NCBI RefSeq assembly: GCF_014212315.1
Contig: NZ_JACKXE010000001.1
Coordinates: 1,426,001-1,490,000, forward strand
Direction: 5' to 3'
Origin: Nocardioides luti
Lineage (GTDB): Bacteria > Actinomycetota > Actinomycetes > Propionibacteriales > Nocardioidaceae
DNA: 64,000 nt
Under the pieces are notes generated by a model. It made no database searches. It worked only from the letters and a program-made list of their open reading frames with translations, and was not told the DNA's origin. Below are positions 21,101 to 28,629 of this stretch, in pieces; the stretch's first letter is position 1, and each line of letters begins with the position of its first letter. Position numbers and translations under genes: made by a program.

Positions 21101-22731
21101 CGCCGGCCACCCGTGGCCGTGCGCCGGCGCCGCAGCGAGGCGGCGAACAGGCCGGGGAGGAGGACCAGCGCGAGCAGCTCGACGGCGGCCAACCACCCGA
21201 AGGCGGTGCTGTCGATCGGGCGGGCCGAGACCAGCTCGGTCGGGTTGGCGTAGATCGCGTCGCCCGACGTCGTGGTCGTGGTGCCGCCGACGACGGCACC
21301 GGTCTCGGGGTCGACGACCGGAGCCGCGCCGGGGTCGGTGGTGCCGGGGGCACTCCCCCCACCACCGCCGGACCCGCCGCCGCCACCGCCGCCGGACCCA
21401 CCGCCGGTCGTGCCGGGGGCCGCCGACGCCGGGGCGTTGCCGTCGTCGGTCGAGGGCTGGTTGTTGCCGGTCGCGGTGCCGCAGGGGCCGTCGCCGAGCT
21501 TGTCGCAGGCCGCCGGCTGCGGCGCGATCTGGGCCAGGTGGTTCTGCGACAGGTTGCCGGCCACGAAGGTCGGGTTGTTGCACTTCGTGACGTCGCGGTC
21601 GGTCAGGTCGACGTCCGGGTCGGCCTGCTTCAGCTTCGCCAGCTGGGTGAAGCCGGCCTGCACGAGGTTCAGCGGCAGCGGCGAGTAGCCGTACGGCCCG
21701 GCCTTGGACTGGCCCGCGCACAGCGAGTAGTACATGAAGTCCGCGAGCGTCTGCCGCTTGGCGGTCGTCATCCGCGGGTCGTCCGCCCCGGTCGGGATGA
21801 TCATGTAGGAGTACGACGACAGCGGGTAGGCCCGCGGGTCGGTGGCCGTGTAGACGCCGTCGAGGATCTGCGTGAGGTAGAGCGGCGAGGACTTGTCCTG
21901 GTTGATCCGCGCCTTGGTCAGCGCGACGGCCACGTTGTACTGCGTCGGCTCGACGTAGTAGCCGCCCTTGTTGAGGACCTTGACGACCGGGTAGTCCTTG
22001 TTGACCGGGTAGGAATACTCGACGTACCCGATCGTGCCGTTGCCGGCGAAGCCGGAGATCGTGTTCATCACCTGGTCGGAGCCGGCCTGGCCGACCGCGC
22101 GGCCCTTGCGGGGGTAGTACGACGTGAGCCCGGACCGCCCGAAGAACGGCCGCCAGATCGAGGGGTACTCGTGGTCGAGCCAGGTGGTGAACTGCGCCGT
22201 CGTGCCCGAGCCGTCCGAGCGCACCACGGGCGTGATCGCCAGCGCCGGGAACTTCCGGCCGTTGTTGTCCTTGGTGATCGCCGGGTCGTCCCAGCTCGTG
22301 ATCTGGTTGGTGAAGATCTTCGCCAGCGTCTCGCCGGAGAGCCGCAGGTTGCGGACCAGCTCGTTGCCGATCTTGAGCTGGTAGGTGAAGGCCGTGCCGC
22401 CCGCCACGATCGGGAGGTAGGCGAACTCGCGGCCGTTGCTGGTGTCGGCGTTCCCCTGCTCGTCGGTGCCCTGGTAGGGGATCTCGGAGATGGCGAAGTC
22501 GGTGCTGTCCTGTGAGAAGTCCTTGCGGCCCTTGGAGGAGCCGCCGCCGGTGTAGACGACCTTCATGCCGTTGGCGTCGACGTCCGCGATCCACTGCTGG
22601 ACGATCAGCTCCGACCAGGTCGAGCCAGTGCCCTCGATCTGGGCGTAGACGGTCGCGCTGGCGGTCCCGGGCAGGCTGAGCACGAAGCCCAGGGAGATCA
22701 GGAAGGCGAGGGCGTTGCGGGCGGTTCTCAA
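21097..22731 (-). CDS. pstS: Membrane-anchored phosphate-binding protein PstS
   Basis: 544 residues. Signal peptide (~1-26, ending in TASA), PstS domain with GTGSTWSE, VYTGGGSSKGRKDF, DFAISEIPY and RSDGSGTTAQF, then a Gly/Ser/Pro-rich spacer (about 430-470) and a C-terminal membrane helix (AAVELLALVLLPGLFAASL) followed by RRRR. This is a transmembrane-tethered PstS instead of the usual lipoprotein (there is no lipobox). The TTG at 22731 is the likely start: it overlaps the pstA stop as TTGA and gives a natural signal peptide, whereas the longer ORF upstream reads through pstA. Confidence 0.88.
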   Translation of the reverse strand: MRTARNALAFLISLGFVLSLPGTASATVYAQIEGTGSTWSELIVQQWIADVDANGMKVVYTGGGSSKGRKDFSQDSTDFAISEIPYQGTDEQGNADTSNGREFAYLPIVAGGTAFTYQLKIGNELVRNLRLSGETLAKIFTNQITSWDDPAITKDNNGRKFPALAITPVVRSDGSGTTAQFTTWLDHEYPSIWRPFFGRSGLTSYYPRKGRAVGQAGSDQVMNTISGFAGNGTIGYVEYSYPVNKDYPVVKVLNKGGYYVEPTQYNVAVALTKARINQDKSSPLYLTQILDGVYTATDPRAYPLSSYSYMIIPTGADDPRMTTAKRQTLADFMYYSLCAGQSKAGPYGYSPLPLNLVQAGFTQLAKLKQADPDVDLTDRDVTKCNNPTFVAGNLSQNHLAQIAPQPAACDKLGDGPCGTATGNNQPSTDDGNAPASAAPGTTGGGSGGGGGGGSGGGGGSAPGTTDPGAAPVVDPETGAVVGGTTTTTSGDAIYANPTELVSARPIDSTAFGWLAAVELLALVLLPGLFAASLRRRRTATGGRR

Positions 22732-23897
22732 CGGGTCTCCCGGTTCGGGGCGAGCGCCTGGGTCAGGCGGCTGCGGAGGGTGCGGCGGTTCCCGCGGGGG
22801 CGGGCGAGCAGGCGGGCGACGACGAACAGCACGAGCACCAGCGCGAGCAGGACGGTGGCGGCGCCGAAGCCGCGGGCGATCGCGTTCGGCTCGCCCGAGC
22901 GGACGGTGCTGAAGATGAAGAGCGGCAGCGAGTTCATGACCCCGTCGGTCGGGTTGGTCACCAGCGACGGCGCGGCTCCGGAGGTGAGCAGGACCGGGCT
23001 GGTCTCGCCGATGCCGCGGGCGACGCCGAGGATCACCGCGGTCGCGAGGCCGGGCCGGGCGGTCGGGAGCACCACGCACCAGACGGTGCGCCAGCGGCTG
23101 GCACCCAGCGCGAGGCTGGCCTCGCGGAGACCGCCGGGCACGACGCGCAGCACGACGTCGGCGGCCCGCGCGATGATCGGCAGCATCATCACCGCGATCG
23201 CCATCGAGGCGGCCAGGCCGGAGCGCGGGTAGCCCAGCGCCACGATCAGCACGCTGTAGATGAAGAGGCCGGCCACGATCGACGGCAGGGCGGTCATCGC
23301 CTCGACGACCGTGCGGACGACCTTGGCGAAGCGGCCGCCGACCTCGGTCATGAAGACCGCGGTGCCGATCCCGAGCGGCAGGGTGACCAGCAGGGCGATC
23401 CCGAGCTCGATGAGCGAGCCGACGATGGCGTGCAGCACGCCGCCCTTGTCGAAGCCGTCCTTGGGGCCGACGCCGCTCATGTCGTGGGCGAAGAAGTTGA
23501 GGTGGGTCATCGGGTGCCAGCCGCGCAGCGCCACGAAGACGATCGTGCTGAGCAGGGCCGCGCCGACCACGACCGCGGCGCCGGTGATGACCGAGGCGGC
23601 GACGCGGTCCTTGACCTCGGTCGCGCCGCCGGTCATGGCCGCGGTCACGGCGGTCACGAGGATCCCGCAGACGAACCACGCGATGAGGAACCACGGGACG
23701 CCGGCCAGCGGCAGCAGCCGCTGGGTGAGCAGCCAGGCCAGGCCCAGGGCGGCGACCCAGGAGCCGATCCGGGTGAAGCGCTCGTCGGGGCTCGGCCCGC
23801 CGAGGGAGCCGCGCGGGACGGCGGGCGGGGCGTCGTCGTCGAGGACGGGGCGGGTCGTGAGGGGGGCGCGGGTGTCGCGGTCGGCGGTCGTCGTCAT
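22728..23897 (-). CDS. pstA: Phosphate ABC transporter permease PstA
   Basis: 389 residues, longer than the usual ~290 because of an N-terminal extension with about three additional hydrophobic segments. The core permease domain has the EAA loop (REASLALGASRWRTVWCVVLP) that contacts PstB, and MTALPSIVAGL. The ATG overlaps the pstC stop by one base (TGATG). Works with PstC as the membrane channel of the Pst importer. Confidence 0.95.
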   Translation of the reverse strand: MTTTADRDTRAPLTTRPVLDDDAPPAVPRGSLGGPSPDERFTRIGSWVAALGLAWLLTQRLLPLAGVPWFLIAWFVCGILVTAVTAAMTGGATEVKDRVAASVITGAAVVVGAALLSTIVFVALRGWHPMTHLNFFAHDMSGVGPKDGFDKGGVLHAIVGSLIELGIALLVTLPLGIGTAVFMTEVGGRFAKVVRTVVEAMTALPSIVAGLFIYSVLIVALGYPRSGLAASMAIAVMMLPIIARAADVVLRVVPGGLREASLALGASRWRTVWCVVLPTARPGLATAVILGVARGIGETSPVLLTSGAAPSLVTNPTDGVMNSLPLFIFSTVRSGEPNAIARGFGAATVLLALVLVLFVVARLLARPRGNRRTLRSRLTQALAPNRETR

Positions 23898-24913
23898 CAG
23901 TCCGTCTCCGCCCCGGAGCGGCTGCGGTTGACCACGATGGCGGCCAGCGTGTTCACGACCAGCGTGATCACGAAGAGCACGAAGCCGGCGGCCAGCAGCG
24001 CCGAGAGCTGCGAGGCGCTCGCCTCGCCGAAGCGGCCGGCGATCAGCGAGCTGACCGTGCTCGCACCGATCTCGAGGATCCGCGGCTTGATGTCGAAGGC
24101 GGGCGAGACGATCAGCACCACGGCGATGGTCTCGCCGAGCGCGCGGCCCATCCCGAGCATCGTCCCGCCGATGATCCCGCCGCGGCCGAAGGGCAGCACC
24201 ACCGAGGTGATCACGCCCCACTTGGTGGCGCCGAGCGCGAGCGCGGCCTCCTTCTCCCCCACCGGCGTCTGCGAGAAGACCTGCCGCATCACGGCGCAGG
24301 CCATCGGCATCACCATCATCGCGACGGCGATCCCGGCGCAGAAGGCGCTGGCGATGTAGCGCGAGGTGTCCCACACCGCGGCGTTCGGGTCGCTGCCCTC
24401 CACCTGGAAGATCGGGATCCAGCCGAGGTGCTTCTGCAGCCAGAGCGCCAGCTCCGCGGCGTACCGCATGATCAGGTAGGCACCCCAGAGGCCGTAGACG
24501 ATCGACGGCACGGCGGCCATCAGGTCGACGAGCGAGACGAGCGTCGGCCGGATCCGGGCGGGGGCGTACTCGCTGATGTAGAGCGCGGTCAGCAGCGCCA
24601 GCGGGAAGGCGAAGAACATCGCGACCAGCGCCACCGACAGGGTGCCGGTCAGGACCGCGGCGATGCCGATGACGTCCTGGTCGGGCTGCCACTGCGTCTC
24701 GGTGAAGAAGCTCCAGCCGTAGCGCTGCAGCGTCGGGTAGGCCTGCCACGCCAGGAAGATCGCGACGCCGCCGGTGATCACGAGGACCGAGGCCCCGACG
24801 GTGCGGGCGCCGACCTGGAAGACGGCGTCGGCGCCGGTGCTCTTGCGGGAGATCCTGCGGGGGTGCACGTCGGGTGCGTCGTGCGGGGCGTCCGTGAGCG
24901 GAAGCGTGGTCAC
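23897..24913 (-). CDS. pstC: Phosphate ABC transporter permease PstC
   Basis: 338 residues with about six transmembrane segments and the EAA loop KEAALALGATKWGVITSVVLP shortened here to its first part; typical PstC wording LMAAVPSIVYGLWG and GMGRALGETIAVVLIV. GTG start at 24913 with a weak AGGAC-type binding site. It is the first gene of the pst operon; PHO-box-like repeats lie 49-93 nt upstream. Confidence 0.95.
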   Translation of the reverse strand: MTTLPLTDAPHDAPDVHPRRISRKSTGADAVFQVGARTVGASVLVITGGVAIFLAWQAYPTLQRYGWSFFTETQWQPDQDVIGIAAVLTGTLSVALVAMFFAFPLALLTALYISEYAPARIRPTLVSLVDLMAAVPSIVYGLWGAYLIMRYAAELALWLQKHLGWIPIFQVEGSDPNAAVWDTSRYIASAFCAGIAVAMMVMPMACAVMRQVFSQTPVGEKEAALALGATKWGVITSVVLPFGRGGIIGGTMLGMGRALGETIAVVLIVSPAFDIKPRILEIGASTVSSLIAGRFGEASASQLSALLAAGFVLFVITLVVNTLAAIVVNRSRSGAETD

Positions 24914-24961
24914 CTGGTGTCCTGGCTGAGAAGGGGCGGAACGCCTCGAAGTCTCAGGAGG

Positions 24962-25006
24962 TCACGGGAACGAGAAGGGCCGGTTCAGGTGAACGACCGG
25001 GGAACG
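24962..25006 (-). promoter_or_regulatory. PHO-box-like 11-nt direct repeats upstream of pstC
   Basis: On the minus strand CGTTCCCCGGT (24996-25006) and CGTTCACCTGA (24985-24995) are contiguous 11-nt units, and a third CGTTCCCGTGA lies at 24962-24972. Contiguous 11-nt repeats starting GTTC match the Streptomyces PhoP operator pattern (GTTCACC-like units). Their place 49-93 nt before the pstC start supports phosphate-starvation control by a PhoR-PhoP system. Binding is inferred. Confidence 0.6.
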
Positions 25007-25084
25007 TCCGAGCGGCCTTTCCCCAACAGGCCAGGGCAACTTCTCCGGGGTAGTCCGAACGGGCTACTCGCCGACTGGTTCGGG

Positions 25085-25100
25085 TGGCCCGGACGGGCCA
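25085..25100 (-). terminator. Possible terminator hairpin of the VOC gene
   Basis: TGGCCC-GGAC-GGGCCA, a perfect 6-bp GC stem with a 4-nt loop, lies 4 nt past the stop of the minus-strand VOC gene and before the pst promoter region. No U-tract. Confidence 0.35.
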
Positions 25101-25104
25101 GGGG

Positions 25105-25524
25105 TCACTCCGGGGGCGTGGCGGGGGCCGGCGCCGCGGCGACCTCCGCCTCGGACCGCAGGATGCAGAACTCGTTGCCCTCGGGGTCGGCCAGCACCAC
25201 CCAGGCGGTGCCGGGGCCATACTTCCCGCGGTGGTCCTCGACCACCGTCGCGCCGTGCGCGAGCAGCACCTCGAGCTCCTCGTCACGGGTGGCCGTGCGG
25301 GGGCGCAGGTCGAAGTGGATGCGGTTCTTCGCGGCCTTGTCGTCCGGCACCTCGATGAAGAGGATCCGGTGGCCGGTCTCCACGTCGCGGATCATGCACT
25401 CCTCGTGCCCCGGGAGGTTCGGGTCGTCCTCGAGGTCGGCGTAGCCGAGCACCGGCTTCCACCACTCGGAGAGCTCGAAGGCGTTGGCGCAGTCGACGGT
25501 CGTGTGCGAGATGAAGGACGTCAT
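25105..25524 (-). CDS. VOC-family (glyoxalase-like) protein
   Basis: 139 residues, one glyoxalase-like fold: MTSFISHTTVDCANAFELS, LGYADLEDDPNLPGHEECMI and the C-terminal strand ADPEGNEFCIL. This subclass is common in actinomycetes and has no established substrate. Metal-binding His/Glu are only partly obvious. Single gene, with the pst promoter downstream and a HAD gene upstream. Confidence 0.85.
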   Translation of the reverse strand: MTSFISHTTVDCANAFELSEWWKPVLGYADLEDDPNLPGHEECMIRDVETGHRILFIEVPDDKAAKNRIHFDLRPRTATRDEELEVLLAHGATVVEDHRGKYGPGTAWVVLADPEGNEFCILRSEAEVAAAPAPATPPE

Positions 25525-25576
25525 GGCGCCACTGTGCTGACCCCTCGCAGCCGGGGCAACCGCTTTCCCGGACCGG

Positions 25577-26182
25577 TCAGAGGACGAGACCGTGCCGCTC
25601 GACCAGCGCGTGGAGCGCCGGGAGCCCGTCGTCGAGGTGCCAGCGCTCGGCCGCGAGCCCCACCTCGCGCGCCGCCACCACGTTCGGCTCGTGGTCGTCC
25701 ACGAACAGGACCTCGGGCGCCGCAGCGGCGAGCCGGTCGAGCGCGCGGGTGAAGAAGGCCGGCTCGGGCTTCGCGGCCCCCAGGTCGCAGGAGTAGAACG
25801 ACTCGTCGAAGAGCTCGTCGTAGCCGAGGTCGCCGCGCATGTACGCCGCGCGGCCGGCCTCCTGGTTGGTCGCCAGGTGCACGCCCACCCCGACCTCGCG
25901 CAGGGCGTGGACGAGCGCGCGCGACGACGCGGCGACCTCCACGTCCAGCCACACGGCCGGGTAGACCTCGTCGACGGGCGCGTCGACGGCGTACCGCTCG
26001 AGGTGGTCGGCGAGCACGGCCCGGAAGTCCCCGGCGCCGCGCAGGCAGGGCTGCTCGTCCATGCCGAGCGCGGTGAGGAACTCCCCCGCACGCTCCCCGA
26101 GGTACGGCGCCACCGCCGCTGCCCATCCGCCGGGCAGGCGCTGCACCACGCCGTCGGCGTCGAGCAGCACGTGGTGGATCAC
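25577..26182 (-). CDS. HAD-family hydrolase
   Basis: 201 residues. HAD motifs in order: LLDADGVVQ (nucleophile Asp and the general acid Asp), HLATNQE (motif II), AAKPEPAFF (motif III Lys) and FVDDHEPNV (motif IV acidic pair). A small helical cap follows motif I, so a phosphatase acting on small phosphorylated metabolites is likely; substrate unknown. GTG start. The CysQ-type gene lies 16 nt downstream on the same strand. Confidence 0.88.
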   Translation of the reverse strand: MIHHVLLDADGVVQRLPGGWAAAVAPYLGERAGEFLTALGMDEQPCLRGAGDFRAVLADHLERYAVDAPVDEVYPAVWLDVEVAASSRALVHALREVGVGVHLATNQEAGRAAYMRGDLGYDELFDESFYSCDLGAAKPEPAFFTRALDRLAAAAPEVLFVDDHEPNVVAAREVGLAAERWHLDDGLPALHALVERHGLVL

Positions 26183-26198
26183 CGGGTCGGCGCGCCGC

Positions 26199-26981
26199 TC
26201 AGGCGTCCGTGCCGTGGCGCTGGACGAAGGCGACGATCCGCTCGGCCAGCTCGGGCCGGCACACGATCAGGTCCGGGAGGTAGACGTCCTCCTGGTTGTA
26301 GCGCAACGGGCTGCCGTCCACGCGGGACGTGAACAGCCCGGCCGCCGCGGCGACCGCGACGGGGGCCGCGGAGTCCCACTCGTACTGTCCGCCGGCGTGG
26401 ACGTAGGCGTCGGTGAGGTCGCGCGCCACGGAGAGCACCTTGACCCCGGCCGACCCCATCGGGACCAGCTCGGCGTCGAGCTCCTCGGCCAGGGCGTGGA
26501 CGAAGGCCGGCGGGCGGCTGCGCGAGACCGCGATCCGCGGACGGGGCGACGTGCTCGGCGGGACCACGGGCGGGTGGCCGGTGTTGAACGTCTCGCCCAG
26601 GGCGGGCTGGGCCACGGCCCCGGCGGTCAGCTCGCCGCCCTCCCACAGCGCCACGTGCACCGCCCAGTCGTCGCGGGGCGGCTCGGAGAACTCCCGGGTG
26701 CCGTCGAGCGGGTCGACGATCCAGACCCGCTTCGCGTCCAGGCGCCGCTTGTCGTCCTTCCCCTCCTCGGACAGCACCGCGTCGTCCGGCCGGTGCTCGG
26801 CGAGCAGGCGCATCAGGAGGTCGTGGGCGGCGAGGTCGCCGGCGTCCTTGAGCTCCTTGCCCTCGAGGCCCTCCCCGCGGACCTCCAGCAGCCGGCCCCC
26901 GGCGGCCTCCGCCAGCCAGGTGGCGAGGACGTGGTCGTCGGTGGCGGCGTCGGGCGGCGGGGTTCCGGGATCGAAGGTCAC
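26199..26981 (-). CDS. Inositol monophosphatase-superfamily enzyme, CysQ-like
   Basis: 260 residues. Li+-sensitive phosphatase fold with the Mg2+ motifs SEEGKDD, VDPLDGTREF and EWDSAAPVAV. Wording DPLDGTREF and the short length fit 3'(2'),5'-bisphosphate nucleotidase (CysQ), which removes PAP made in sulfate assimilation; inositol monophosphatase is an alternative. The GTG at 26981 was chosen; the longer form adds a basic stretch without family character. Confidence 0.82.
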   Translation of the reverse strand: MTFDPGTPPPDAATDDHVLATWLAEAAGGRLLEVRGEGLEGKELKDAGDLAAHDLLMRLLAEHRPDDAVLSEEGKDDKRRLDAKRVWIVDPLDGTREFSEPPRDDWAVHVALWEGGELTAGAVAQPALGETFNTGHPPVVPPSTSPRPRIAVSRSRPPAFVHALAEELDAELVPMGSAGVKVLSVARDLTDAYVHAGGQYEWDSAAPVAVAAAAGLFTSRVDGSPLRYNQEDVYLPDLIVCRPELAERIVAFVQRHGTDA

Positions 26982-27018
26982 CGGGGCAATGTAACGGGGA
27001 CGCCCCCGCCGGGGCACA

Positions 27019-27624
27019 TCAGGAGTTGAAGCGCTGCTGGGTCCGCTCGAGGCCCTCGGTGACCAGCGTCTCGACCGCGTCGGCCGCGTGGTCGACCTGG
27101 AAGGGCAGCTCGCGCTTCTCGACCGTCGAGTAGTTCGACAGCACGAAGTCGGCGACGTCCTGGCGCCCCGGGGGGCGGCCGATGCCGGCCCGGACCCGGT
27201 AGAAGTCGCCGGTCCCCAGCGAGGAGCGCATCGAGCGCAGGCCGTTGTGGCCGTTGTCGCCGCCGCCGAGCTTGACGCGCAGCGTGCCGAAGGCGATGTC
27301 GAGCTCGTCGTGGATCGCGACGATGCGCTCCGGCGGCACCTTGTAGAAGGTGGCGAGCGCCTTGACCGGTCCCCCGGTCTCGTTCATGTAGCAGCGCGGC
27401 CGCGCCAGCACGAGCCGCGGGCCGGGCGTGCCCGGCGCACCGAGCCGTCCCTCGACGACCTCGGCGCGGCCGGACTTGTGCGCGCGGAAGGGCGAGCCCA
27501 TCCGGCTGGCCAGCTCGTCGGTGACGAGGTAGCCGATGTTGTGCCGGTGCCCGGCGTAGGAAGGGCCGGGATTCCCCAGACCGACCACGAGCCACACGGG
27601 TGTCCCGGTGGGTTCTGCGGTCAC
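27019..27624 (-). CDS. pth: Peptidyl-tRNA hydrolase
   Basis: 201 residues. Recycles tRNA from stalled peptidyl-t[23 protein letters not shown] with the catalytic His, [17 protein letters not shown] with the catalytic Asp, [12 protein letters not shown] and [10 protein letters not shown] are all present. GTG start. Follows rplY by 40 nt on the same strand, the usual rplY-pth pair. Confidence 0.97.
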   Translation of the reverse strand: MTAEPTGTPVWLVVGLGNPGPSYAGHRHNIGYLVTDELASRMGSPFRAHKSGRAEVVEGRLGAPGTPGPRLVLARPRCYMNETGGPVKALATFYKVPPERIVAIHDELDIAFGTLRVKLGGGDNGHNGLRSMRSSLGTGDFYRVRAGIGRPPGRQDVADFVLSNYSTVEKRELPFQVDHAADAVETLVTEGLERTQQRFNS

Positions 27625-27664
27625 GGTGGAGTCCCGGCCCTCTCTGGTGCTGCGTGGGGGTGGA

Positions 27665-28363
27665 TCAGCCCTCGTCGGACTTCTCGTCGTCGTCCGACTT
27701 CTCGGCGTCGTCGCCCTCGGTGGCCTCGGCCTCGGCGTCGGCGATCTCCTCGTCGGACGGGTCGCGCTCGATGCCGGCCTCGGCCTCGGCCTCGGCGAGC
27801 TCGGCCTCGATCTCCTCGGTGGTGGGCGCGTCGGTGATGTTGACGACGAGCGCCTCGGGGTCGAGCAGCAGCGTCGAGCCCTCGGGGAGCGTGAGGTCGG
27901 AGGCGAGGATCTGGGTGCCGGCCTCGAGGCCCTCGATGTCGACCTCGATGTGCTCGGGGATGTGCGTGGCCTCGGCCTCGATCTGGATCGTGGCGTTGTC
28001 GAGGACGACCAGGGTCTCCTTGGCGGCCTCGCCGGTCAGCTGGACCGGGACGTCGACGGTGACCTTCTCGCCCTTGCGGACGATGACGAAGTCGATGTGC
28101 TCGAGGTGGCGGCGGATCGGGTCGATCTGCACCTGCTTGGTCAGGGCCAGGACGGTCTTGCCGTCGACCGACAGCTCGAGCAGGGCGTTCGCGCCGGCGT
28201 GCTTCAGCGCCATCATGGTCTCGTGACCCGGCAGGGTGACGTGCTGCGGCTCGGTGCCGTGCCCGTAGACGACGGCGGGGACCTTGTCCGCGCGGCGGAT
28301 GCGGCGGGCGGCGCCCTTGCCGAACTCGGTGCGGGACTCGGCGGTGATCTTCTCGGCGGCCAT
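27665..28363 (-). CDS. rplY: 50S ribosomal protein L25 (CTC-type)
   Basis: 232 residues. N-terminal L25 5S-rRNA-binding domain (about 1-95, [26 protein letters not shown]) plus the CTC/TL5 C-terminal beta domain and an acidic Glu/Asp-rich tail. ATG at 28363 chosen over the ATG 9 nt earlier because GAGGAG then sits at the proper distance. Usually follows prs; here the pepN and HAF genes stand between. Confidence 0.95.
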   Translation of the reverse strand: MAAEKITAESRTEFGKGAARRIRRADKVPAVVYGHGTEPQHVTLPGHETMMALKHAGANALLELSVDGKTVLALTKQVQIDPIRRHLEHIDFVIVRKGEKVTVDVPVQLTGEAAKETLVVLDNATIQIEAEATHIPEHIEVDIEGLEAGTQILASDLTLPEGSTLLLDPEALVVNITDAPTTEEIEAELAEAEAEAGIERDPSDEEIADAEAEATEGDDAEKSDDDEKSDEG

Positions 28364-28629
28364 GCGGCTCATCTCCTCGTACGGTGCGGTGCAGGTCTGG
28401 TCCCGGACGTGTGACGGTCCGGCGGTTGCGCTGCGCTCGAGGTGTGCGGCCGGCCCGTCACATGACGAACGCCGCGCACTCGGATCGAGCAGCGCGGCGC
28501 ACCAGTGGTCTGCCAGCCCTGTCGATCACGGACCCCCTCGCGGGGTTCCCTCGCCGAGGCAACCGCAGCAGTCTAGCCCCGGGGAAACTCCCGCGCGAAT
28601 CGTCGGCACCCGTGCCTAGGCTCGGGCGC

